Assembly: GCA_023141075.1 (NCBI GenBank)
Contig: JAGLKL010000102.1
Coordinates: 1-5,300, forward strand
Origin: Alphaproteobacteria bacterium
Lineage (GTDB): Bacteria > Pseudomonadota > Alphaproteobacteria > Micavibrionales > Micavibrionaceae
Direction of reading: 5' to 3'
DNA length: 5,300 nt
The position numbers and the translations under genes are program-made. Below, piece by piece: positions 1 to 5,230 of this stretch. The notes beneath the pieces were generated by a model. It saw only the letters and a program-made list of their open reading frames with translations, was not told the DNA's origin and made no database searches. How positions within the stretch are numbered: the stretch's first letter is position 1; each line of letters begins with the position of its first letter.

Positions 1-1086
1 CTGGTCAAAGAAGGCGAGTTTGTTGAAAAAGGGCAAGTATTGATGCGGTTGCGCAATATTGAGGTATCTTCCGATTTAGGGGCAAACCGTGCGCGTTATT
101 TGGGGCTTTTGGCATCTATTTCACGGTTGCAGGCTGAGGCTAATGGACACAAAAATATCGATTTTCCTGATGAGGTGAAAAAGGATGCAGCGGATAGTGT
201 GAAGGAAGAGCTTAATGCGTTTCATGCAAATATGTTGCAGCTTTCCGGGCATATGAATGTGCTGCAAAAACAGCTTGAGCAGCGTGAGCAAGAGCTTGAT
301 GAGCTTAATACCCGCATTGGCGATATAAAGGGCATCATTCATCTTCAACGTAAAGAAATGGAGATGATCAGACCACTGGTGAAAAGAGGCTCTGCGCCAA
401 AGCTTGAATTGTTGCAGCTTGAGCGTGGTCTAAAGGAGCGGATGACAGAGCTTAATAGTCTGAGAACCAGCATTCCACGCACGCGAAGCGCGATTGATGA
501 AGCTGAGGCGCGGCTAGAGGAAGTGCAGCAAAATGTGCGTGCGGAAGCACAGACAATGTTAGCGGACAGACTGACCCAGCTTAATGAAATCCGCGAACGT
601 TTGAGTGGATTGCAGGAACGAAAGGGGCGCAAAGAGATTAAGTCTCCGGTATCTGGAACTATTCAGGAACTGACTGTTAATACAATAGGCGGGGTTGTGC
701 GCGGCGGAGAAGACCTTATCAAGATTGTTCCAAAGGACGATCAGTTGATTGTGGAAGGACGTATTAGTCCTTCTGATCGTGCTTTTATTTATCCCGGTCA
801 ACAGGCAGTTATCAAGCTCACGGCTTATGATTTTTCCATCTATGGCAGTCTTAAGGGAGAGCTTTTGGATATTAGCGCCGATACATTAGAGGATGAAAAC
901 GGCAACCCGTTTTACCGCGTGCGTCTTCGTACCTATGAAACAAAGCTAAAACGTAAGGACGAAGTTTTGCCTATTATTCCTGGCATGGTCGCCAGCGTGG
1001 ATATTTTAACAGGTAAGAAAACTGTAATGCAGTATTTAATCAAACCATTCGTTAAAACGATAGATAACGCTATGAATGAGCGTTGA
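1..1086 (+). CDS. HlyD-family type I secretion periplasmic adaptor subunit (partial, 5' end missing)
   Basis: This is the membrane fusion protein of a type I secretion system. The family links the inner-membrane ABC exporter to a TolC-type outer-membrane channel, for secretion of RTX proteins, adhesins, proteases or bacteriocins. The frame is open from base 1, giving 361 visible residues, so the gene enters from the left and the N-terminal membrane anchor is missing. Visible residues 1-19 are the first half of a lipoyl-like hairpin (LVKEGEFVEKGQVLMRL). Residues about 35-210 are long, charged, coiled-coil-like helices, including the type I adaptor signature LVKRGSAPKLELLQLERG at about 126-143. 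The second lipoyl half follows (SPVSGTIQELTVNTIGGVV, about 215-233), then the beta-barrel region and the typical ending GMVASVDILTGKKTV...YLIKP. Internal TTG or ATG codons near 40-45 are not the real start, because they would cut the lipoyl motif. The substrate cannot be deduced. The ABC transporter gene is expected upstream, outside the window. Confidence 0.93.
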   Translation: MVKEGEFVEKGQVLMRLRNIEVSSDLGANRARYLGLLASISRLQAEANGHKNIDFPDEVKKDAADSVKEELNAFHANMLQLSGHMNVLQKQLEQREQELDELNTRIGDIKGIIHLQRKEMEMIRPLVKRGSAPKLELLQLERGLKERMTELNSLRTSIPRTRSAIDEAEARLEEVQQNVRAEAQTMLADRLTQLNEIRERLSGLQERKGRKEIKSPVSGTIQELTVNTIGGVVRGGEDLIKIVPKDDQLIVEGRISPSDRAFIYPGQQAVIKLTAYDFSIYGSLKGELLDISADTLEDENGNPFYRVRLRTYETKLKRKDEVLPIIPGMVASVDILTGKKTVMQYLIKPFVKTIDNAMNER

Positions 1087-1158
1087 TTTTTATCAAACTT
1101 CTTATAAATTCTCTTGATATTTGCACATAGTTCTGTCAATCATGGGCTCGTCGAATAG

Positions 1159-1298
1159 AAAGAGGTGCTCTTTGGTTTATTACGGAGCTTATTTGGCAGG
1201 TTAATTTTCCTGTTAAGTTCAGTTATATCTAGCAGTTTTTCAAATATCGAACGCAACATTTAAAACAGAACACTTTACGCTTTGCGTAGCTACGTGTT
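1159..1298 (+). promoter_or_regulatory. Structured 5' leader region of the cold-shock gene (three predicted stem-loops)
   Basis: The 242-base gap between the secretion gene and the cold-shock gene holds no convincing gene but several inverted repeats. Stem-loop A is AAAGAG-GTG-CTCTTT (1159-1173), a perfect 6-bp stem. Stem-loop B (1191-1218) pairs ATTTGGCAGG with CCTGTTAAGT across an 8-base loop, giving ten pairs in RNA, three of them G-U. Stem-loop C (1269-1298) pairs AACAC with GTGTT around an inner TACGC-TTT-GCGTA hairpin. The alternative palindrome CGTAGCTACG (1285-1294) overlaps C and could compete with it. Long structured leaders that change fold with temperature are known for cspA-type mRNAs; that this leader acts that way is inference. 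I see no clear E. coli-type cold box and no convincing promoter. TTGATA at 1114-1119 resembles a -35, but the matching -10 position is poor. Confidence 0.4.
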
Positions 1299-1328
1299 AG
1301 ATATCTTTGAAGTGAAAGGAAGAAAATT

Positions 1329-1553
1329 ATGGAAGAAGAACAAAAAGTCGGAATCGTAAAATGGTTTAACGATCAAAAAGGTTTTGGTTTTATTCAGCCT
1401 GAAGACGGAACCGAAGATGTGTTTGTTCACATCAGTGCTGTTGAGCGTGCAGGAATGCGCACACTTAAAGAAGGCCAGAGAATTGGTTTCGATGTACAAC
1501 ACGATCCCAAAAAGGGAAAAACCAGCGCCGCTAACCTAAAAGCTGCGGACTAG
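1329..1553 (+). CDS. cspA: Cold-shock domain protein (CspA family)
   Basis: This is a 74-residue single-domain OB-fold protein that binds single-stranded RNA and DNA. Members act as cytoplasmic RNA chaperones that melt mRNA structure, often at low temperature or in stationary phase. The RNA-binding motifs are complete: KWF at 11-13, RNP1 KGFGFI at 17-22 and RNP2 VFVHI at 31-35. Length is normal for the family (about 65-75 residues). The C-terminal part (VERAGMRTLKEGQR, then KKGKTSAANLKA) resembles alphaproteobacterial members more than E. coli CspA. The ATG start is supported by AAAGGA at 1315-1320, eight bases upstream. A strong terminator directly after the stop makes this the end of its transcript. 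Bacteria often carry several paralogues, so the symbol is a family name, and cold induction cannot be read from the protein itself. The structured region upstream is consistent with post-transcriptional control. Confidence 0.95.
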   Translation: MEEEQKVGIVKWFNDQKGFGFIQPEDGTEDVFVHISAVERAGMRTLKEGQRIGFDVQHDPKKGKTSAANLKAAD

Positions 1554-1572
1554 ATTTTTAAAGAATAATGAG

Positions 1573-1609
1573 AAAAGCTGTGATCTATGGTCACAGCTTT
1601 TTTGTTTTT
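1573..1609 (+). terminator. Strong intrinsic terminator after the cold-shock gene
   Basis: AAAAGCTGTGA (1573-1583) pairs perfectly with TCACAGCTTTT (1591-1601). The stem can extend inward by a T-G and a C-G pair to leave a three-base loop (1586-1588). It is followed by a T-rich tail, TTTTTT-G-TTTTT (1598-1609). It begins 19 bases after the stop codon and separates the cold-shock transcript from thrS. Confidence 0.93.
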
Positions 1610-1629
1610 ATAGTAGTTAAACTACTATA
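1609..1629. repeat. 21-bp palindrome upstream of the thrS promoter, possible operator
   Basis: TATAGTAGTT (1609-1618) and AACTACTATA (1620-1629) are perfect 10-bp inverted arms around one central A. The site lies four bases upstream of the predicted thrS -35 box and directly after the T-tail of the preceding terminator. One arm with its centre, TTAAACTACTATA (1617-1629), recurs as TTAAACTATTATA at 1648-1660, a 12 of 13 match 31 bp away, overlapping the spacer and -10 box. Perfect symmetry with a repeated half-site fits a dimeric regulator, but no regulator is encoded here. AT-rich DNA near terminators can also be self-complementary by chance. Confidence 0.45.
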
Positions 1630-1633
1630 CGCT

Positions 1634-1662
1634 CTGGCAAATACGGCTTAAACTATTATAAC
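1634..1662 (+). promoter_or_regulatory. Predicted sigma70-type promoter of thrS
   Basis: CTGGCA (1634-1639, four of six to the -35 consensus) and TATAAC (1657-1662, five of six to the -10 consensus) are separated by 17 bases. Transcription would start near 1669, giving a thrS leader of about 40 bases. The box pair sits just after a strong terminator and before a gene that needs its own promoter, which supports the call. The leader is too short for a T-box, as expected for a Gram-negative. Confidence 0.55.
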
Positions 1663-1708
1663 TAATGGTCGTAATCTTGAACTTTTAAAATATGGAGATA
1701 TTAAGACG

Positions 1709-3652
1709 ATGTCTGATAACACTGTAACCGTAACGATGCCTGACCAATCAACCCGTTCATACGCGGTCGGCACGACGGGAACGGGCATCGCTGAAGATAT
1801 CTCGAAATCTTTGGCAAAAGCGGCTATAGCCGTCAAGATCAATGGTGAACTGTGCGACTTGTCGTTACCGATAGAAAAAGACTGCACGATTGAAATTGTT
1901 AAGCGCGATAGTGATGAGGCGCTGGAGCTAATCCGCCATGACACGGCGCATGTGATGGCTGAGGCCGTGCAAAAGCTGTTTCCGGGTACGCAAGTAACAA
2001 TCGGCCCGTCTGTAGAAGATGGTTTTTATTATGACTTCGCCCGCGACGAGCCTTTTTCTACGGAAGACCTTCCGGTGATTGAAAAAGAAATGCGCAAAAT
2101 CATAGAACGAGGCGAAGCGTTTACTCGTGAAGTTTGGAATCGTGATGAAGCGATTGCTTACTTTAAGGATAAAGGCGAGATGTACAAAGCCGAGTTGATT
2201 GAAGATTTGCCTGAAGATGAAGCGATTAGTGTTTATCGTCAAGGTCAAGGGGATGATGGTTGGCTGGATCTTTGCCGTGGGCCGCATTTACCGACGACTA
2301 GGCATGTGGGCAAAGGTTTCAAGCTTTTGAAAGTGGCCGGGGCTTACTGGCGTGGAGATTCCAACAATGCCATGCTAACCAGAATTTACGGTACAGCTTG
2401 GCGCGATGAAAAAGAGCTTAAAGTTTATCTAACCCAGCTCGAGGAAGCGGAAAAGCGGGATCACCGTAAGCTTGGCAATGAAATGGATTTATTTCATTTT
2501 CAGGAAGAAGCACCGGGGCAGGTTTTTTGGCATGATAAAGGCTGGACGATATATACAGAGCTTATATCTTATATGCGTCGTAAAATCAGGGCTAATGGTT
2601 ATCAGGAAATTAATACGCCGCAGCTTTTAAATGCGAATTTCTGGAAAGCATCTGGTCACTGGGATAAATATCGCGAAAACATGTTTTTGTTAGGTGATAT
2701 GGAAGCAGAAAACCCAATAGCTCTTAAGCCTATGAGCTGTCCAGGTGGTGCGCAGGTCTATAAAGCTCATTTGCGTAGCTACCGCGAGTTACCTATGCGT
2801 ATGGCAGAATTTGGTTATGTTTTTCGTAAAGAAGCTTCCGGTGCACGTCATGGTCTTATGCGCGTACAAGCTTTTATGCAAGATGATGCTCATATTTTCT
2901 GTACGTATGATCAGCTTGAAGATGAAGTGGTGGAAATGTGTGACCTGATTAGAGATGTCTATTCTGATCTTGGTATGGCAGAAAGTATTACGGTGCATTT
3001 TTCCACTCGTCCCGAGCAACGCATTGGTAGTGAGGAAGACTGGGATCGTGCTGAGGCTGCTTTGCGTAATGTTCTGGATCGCATAAACATGAAATGGGTT
3101 ATTAATGAAGGCGATGGCGCTTTTTATGCGCCAAAGCTTGATTTTATTCTCGTCGATGCAATTGGTCGTGAATGGCAATGTGGTACGGTGCAAGTTGATA
3201 TGAACATGCCCAGACGCCTTAATCTGGAATATGTTGGTGAAGATGGAGCGCGTCATACGCCGCATATGGTTCACCGTGCTATTTTTGGTTCTGTGGAACG
3301 TTTTCTTGGTGTGATGATGGAACATTATGCCGGTAAATTCCCATTGTGGATAGCTCCGGTGCAATGTGTAGTGGCAACTATTACGGGCAAGGCTGATGAT
3401 TATGCTAAAGAAGTTTTTGAAGCACTGAAAGCGGCAGGATTGCGTGCTGAGTTGGATATCCGTAATGAGAAAATCAATTACAAAGTACGGGAGCATTCTG
3501 TAAAAAAAGTGCCGGTATTATTCGTGGTTGGTACACGTGAGGCAGAAGAAAAAACCGTGGCAATCCGCCGTCTTGGCTCTAAAAATCAGGAAGTACCAAG
3601 CATGAAAGAAGCTATTGCCGCGCTTAAGAAACAGGCTCAACCTCCATTTTAA
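1709..3652 (+). CDS. thrS: Threonyl-tRNA synthetase
   Basis: This cytoplasmic class IIa synthetase charges tRNA-Thr with threonine and clears mischarged Ser-tRNA-Thr. It is 647 residues, full length for the bacterial form. Domains in order: TGS (about 1-64); editing domain (about 65-230) with the H77xxxH81 pair and C189/H193 in DLCRGPH; catalytic core (about 250-540) with motif 1 ending near P304, motif 2 around R373 and motif 3 GSVERFLG (527-534, R531); and the anticodon-binding domain (about 545-645). By alignment to E. coli ThrRS from memory, the zinc and threonine ligands are C344, H395 and H522, all present. Substitutions flank these residues: SCPGG instead of the usual NCPGH at 343-347, and RVQAFMQDDAH in motif 2. 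GGAG at 1694-1697 precedes the ATG by 11 bases, a slightly long gap. The gene has its own predicted promoter; infC follows 185 bases downstream on the same strand. Confidence 0.98.
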   Translation: MSDNTVTVTMPDQSTRSYAVGTTGTGIAEDISKSLAKAAIAVKINGELCDLSLPIEKDCTIEIVKRDSDEALELIRHDTAHVMAEAVQKLFPGTQVTIGPSVEDGFYYDFARDEPFSTEDLPVIEKEMRKIIERGEAFTREVWNRDEAIAYFKDKGEMYKAELIEDLPEDEAISVYRQGQGDDGWLDLCRGPHLPTTRHVGKGFKLLKVAGAYWRGDSNNAMLTRIYGTAWRDEKELKVYLTQLEEAEKRDHRKLGNEMDLFHFQEEAPGQVFWHDKGWTIYTELISYMRRKIRANGYQEINTPQLLNANFWKASGHWDKYRENMFLLGDMEAENPIALKPMSCPGGAQVYKAHLRSYRELPMRMAEFGYVFRKEASGARHGLMRVQAFMQDDAHIFCTYDQLEDEVVEMCDLIRDVYSDLGMAESITVHFSTRPEQRIGSEEDWDRAEAALRNVLDRINMKWVINEGDGAFYAPKLDFILVDAIGREWQCGTVQVDMNMPRRLNLEYVGEDGARHTPHMVHRAIFGSVERFLGVMMEHYAGKFPLWIAPVQCVVATITGKADDYAKEVFEALKAAGLRAELDIRNEKINYKVREHSVKKVPVLFVVGTREAEEKTVAIRRLGSKNQEVPSMKEAIAALKKQAQPPF

Positions 3653-3673
3653 GAATGAAGGCTGCTTTTTTTT
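3641..3673 (+). terminator. Weak candidate intrinsic terminator overlapping the thrS stop
   Basis: CCTCCATT (3641-3648) pairs with AATGAAGG (3654-3661), with one C-A mismatch and loop TTAAG. Four bases later comes a run of eight T (3666-3673). The T-tract is convincing; the stem is imperfect, not GC-rich, lies partly inside the thrS coding sequence, and is offset from the T-run. It may give partial termination between thrS and infC. Confidence 0.35.
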
Positions 3674-3708
3674 CAGTATATTCTTGGCTATAGCATGTGC
3701 TAAAACGC

Positions 3709-3737
3709 TTGCTATGACTTTAAAACATTCGTATTAA
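3709..3737 (+). promoter_or_regulatory. Weak candidate promoter for infC
   Basis: TTGCTA (3709-3714) and TATTAA (3732-3737) lie 17 bases apart; each matches four of six consensus positions. It would give an infC leader of nearly 100 bases. The region is AT-rich, so chance matches are likely. Separate infC transcription would be sensible if the weak terminator after thrS works. Confidence 0.3.
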
Positions 3738-3823
3738 TGTTTCTTTGAGAAGTTTTTATTATTGTTTTTGTGGGCGTAATTTATGAGTGTATCTATATTA
3801 CGTGCCAAATTGTTAACAACACG

Positions 3824-3840
3824 AAGGAGAAACTGCTATT
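3824..3840 (+). promoter_or_regulatory. infC ribosome binding site with AUU start codon
   Basis: AAGGAG (3824-3829) lies eight bases before ATT (3838-3840), the ideal spacing. The reading frame back to the stop TAA at 3814-3816 contains no ATG, GTG or TTG. The first in-frame ATG (3859) has only CCTAGACCGCGTAGACCA before it and no Shine-Dalgarno. In E. coli and many other bacteria infC starts with AUU, which IF3 discriminates against, so the protein represses its own translation. Sequence and family knowledge agree here. Confidence 0.88.
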
Positions 3841-4380
3841 CCTAGACCGCGTAGACCAATGCCCGAAAAAGATAGAGGGCCGAATATTAATGGAAAAATT
3901 ACAGCCGAAGAAGTCCGTCTCGTTGATGCTGATGGTCAGATGGTTGGTGTTGTTAGTCTTGAAAAAGCCTTTGGTATGGCTGAAGAGGCCGGGCTGGATC
4001 TGGTTGAAGTTTCTCCGAATGCTGAACCGCCGGTATGTAAGATTCTCGATTACGGCAAATATAAATACGAGCAACAGAAAAAAGCTAATGAAGCACGGAA
4101 GAAGCAAAAGACTGTCGATGTGAAAGAGGTGAAAATGAGCCCGCGCATCGAGAAGAATGACTATGACGTTAAAATGCGTAATGCACGCCGTTTTCTGGAA
4201 AATGGTGATAAAGTCAAAGTATCGATGCGTTTTCGTGGCCGGGAAATGGCACATCAGAATATTGGATGGGATTTATTTGTCCAGATGCAAGAAGATCTGG
4301 CCGAAATTTCCGTTGTTGAGCTTGAGCCGAGATTTGAAGGGCGTCAGATGATGATGGTTCTCGGACCAAGACAAAGTTAA
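3838..4380 (+). CDS. infC: Translation initiation factor IF-3
   Basis: IF3 binds the 30S subunit, keeps it apart from 50S and checks the start codon and initiator tRNA. With the AUU start the protein is 180 residues, the same length as E. coli IF3; starting at the ATG at 3859 would remove seven (PRPRRP follows the initiator Met). The N-domain contains GPNINGKI (14-21) and the signature SPNAEPPVCKILDYGKYKYE (59-78). A lysine-rich linker (about 80-98) leads to the C-domain with RFRGREMAHQ (131-140) and EGRQMMMVLGP (167-177). The start was chosen on the Shine-Dalgarno at 3824-3829 and on the known AUU habit of infC. Autoregulation by start-codon discrimination is therefore expected. It lies downstream of thrS, as in the E. 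coli thrS-infC-rpmI-rplT cluster, but rpmI and rplT do not follow; a cvpA-type gene does. Confidence 0.97.
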   Translation: MPRPRRPMPEKDRGPNINGKITAEEVRLVDADGQMVGVVSLEKAFGMAEEAGLDLVEVSPNAEPPVCKILDYGKYKYEQQKKANEARKKQKTVDVKEVKMSPRIEKNDYDVKMRNARRFLENGDKVKVSMRFRGREMAHQNIGWDLFVQMQEDLAEISVVELEPRFEGRQMMMVLGPRQS

Positions 4381-4398
4381 AGAAAACAGTGTTTTCTT
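4380..4398 (+). terminator. Perfect AT-rich hairpin at the end of infC, atypical terminator or 3'-end element
   Basis: AAGAAAAC (4380-4387) pairs perfectly with GTTTTCTT (4391-4398) around an AGT loop. The first base is the last base of the infC stop codon. There are only two G-C pairs and no T-run follows; the Ts are inside the stem. It may stabilise the infC 3' end or give weak termination, but it is not a standard intrinsic terminator. Confidence 0.3.
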
Positions 4399-4440
4399 GA
4401 GTATCTACAGATAAATAAAAAGAGAAGAGGTTAGAACATT

Positions 4441-5184
4441 ATGATTGTTGATGTTATCTCCGGGATAATATTATTAGCATCTATCGCTATTTCAATATTG
4501 CGCGGTTTTGTGCGAGAGATGCTGACGATATTAGGAATTGTTGGCGGTGGCATAGCATCTTATGTTGGTGGGCCGCTTTTATCTCCTATTATCAAAAATT
4601 TGGTGGGAGTGGTTGATGGCGAAGAAGAGCCGCAAAAGCTTTTCGATATAATTCCTTATCCGATGCTTTCAGATTGTCTGGCTTATGCTTCGATATTTAT
4701 TATTTTTGTTATCATATTATCAGTCATTAGCCATTTTTTGGCCGAGTCTGTCAGAAATATCGGGCTTGGCGCAGTAGACCGTACGCTAGGTATGGTTTTT
4801 GGTCTGGTGCGTGGTGTATTATTCCTAGGGCTTCTTTATTTACCGGTTTTTTATCTGGTTGACGAAGAACAAAGGGAGGATTGGGCTTGGCTGGAGAGCA
4901 GCAAAAGCCGCGTTTATCTCAAAGCCACATCGGGCTGGATTTCCGGGTTTATTCCTGCTGAGAGTATGGAAAGCATAGCCGAAGCGACGCAGGAACTCGG
5001 CGAGATGAATGAAGCCCGCAAAAAATTGCAGGAAATGGATCTTTTGAAAACAGACGAAGATTCTGAGGAACCAGAGGATAATTCGTTGGATAATGCTCCT
5101 TCCGAAGATGTTGATGGAAATGGTTACTCCGAAGACGACCGCAGCAAAATGGATCGGTTGATCGAGAGAACTACGGAAGATTAG
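4441..5184 (+). CDS. cvpA: CvpA-family inner-membrane protein with long acidic C-terminal tail
   Basis: This 247-residue protein belongs to the CvpA (colicin V production) family of inner-membrane proteins. E. coli CvpA is needed for colicin V production, and members are linked to envelope stress and bile resistance; the molecular function is unsettled. Four hydrophobic segments are visible at about 3-20, 27-51, 79-100 and 118-141. Family landmarks are RGFVREM (21-27) after the first helix and GAVDRTLGMVFGLVRG (110-125) before the last. After the core come an amphipathic stretch (about 170-203), a very acidic low-complexity linker (about 204-234, rich in D and E) and a basic-acidic end SKMDRLIERTTED (235-247). 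At 247 residues it is longer than E. coli CvpA (about 160), because of this tail. AAGAGG (4425-4430), ten bases before the ATG, is the ribosome site. It lies 60 bases after infC and could be cotranscribed with it. purF, its common partner in other bacteria, is not visible. Confidence 0.87.
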   Translation: MIVDVISGIILLASIAISILRGFVREMLTILGIVGGGIASYVGGPLLSPIIKNLVGVVDGEEEPQKLFDIIPYPMLSDCLAYASIFIIFVIILSVISHFLAESVRNIGLGAVDRTLGMVFGLVRGVLFLGLLYLPVFYLVDEEQREDWAWLESSKSRVYLKATSGWISGFIPAESMESIAEATQELGEMNEARKKLQEMDLLKTDEDSEEPEDNSLDNAPSEDVDGNGYSEDDRSKMDRLIERTTED

Positions 5185-5191
5185 AATTTTT

Positions 5192-5213
5192 ACAGATAAG
5201 AGACAGATAAGAG
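5192..5213. repeat. Perfect tandem duplication of an 11-mer after cvpA
   Basis: ACAGATAAGAG occurs twice with no gap (5192-5202 and 5203-5213), starting seven bases after the cvpA stop codon. The first eight bases, ACAGATAA, also occur in the infC-cvpA gap (4407-4414). It could be a slippage duplication or a paired binding site; nothing nearby decides between these. Confidence 0.8.
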
Positions 5214-5230
5214 TATGTCTTATATATAAT
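5200..5230 (+). promoter_or_regulatory. Candidate promoter and small inverted repeat downstream of cvpA
   Basis: TATAAT (5225-5230) is a perfect -10 consensus. The best -35, GAGACA (5200-5205, four of six), is 19 bases away, longer than ideal, and overlaps the tandem 11-mer. An inverted repeat ATAAGA-GTATG-TCTTAT (5207-5223) lies between the boxes and could be a weak hairpin or an operator. If the promoter is real, the gene it drives starts beyond the window. The rest of 5185-5300 is AT-rich and shows no gene I can support. Confidence 0.3.

Noticed and set aside
40..45. TTG/ATG as the start of the HlyD-family gene
   Set aside because: The frame continues upstream to base 1 and encodes the first half of the lipoyl motif, so the gene is truncated by the window edge.
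1083..1096. TTGAT-TTTT-ATCAA as a terminator for the secretion adaptor gene
   Set aside because: It is a five-pair AT-rich stem with one G-C pair, and no clean T-run follows.
1663..1679. A threonine anticodon-like loop (GTCGTAA, CGT in the anticodon position) before thrS, like the E. coli thrS operator
   Set aside because: The flanking stem has one mismatch and two wobbles in five pairs, and the predicted transcription start near 1669 would exclude half of it.
2789..3496. A 235-codon open frame on the - strand opposite thrS
   Set aside because: It lies wholly antisense to a conserved synthetase domain, resembles no family I know, and has the H/I/T-rich composition of a shadow frame.
3770..4123. 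A 117-codon + strand frame starting before infC
   Set aside because: It overlaps infC out of frame, and its conserved-looking stretch is only the shifted IF3 sequence.
3793..4254. A 153-codon - strand frame opposite infC
   Set aside because: It is antisense to IF3. Its Phe/Ile/His-rich composition follows from the reverse complement of Lys/Glu/Asn codons, and it has no domain signature.
5198..5208. Match to the last 11 bases of the Tn5/Nextera mosaic end (ATAAGAGACAG)
   Set aside because: Only 11 of 19 bases match, and the match arises from the junction of the tandem 11-mer, so an adapter artefact or a transposon end is not supported.
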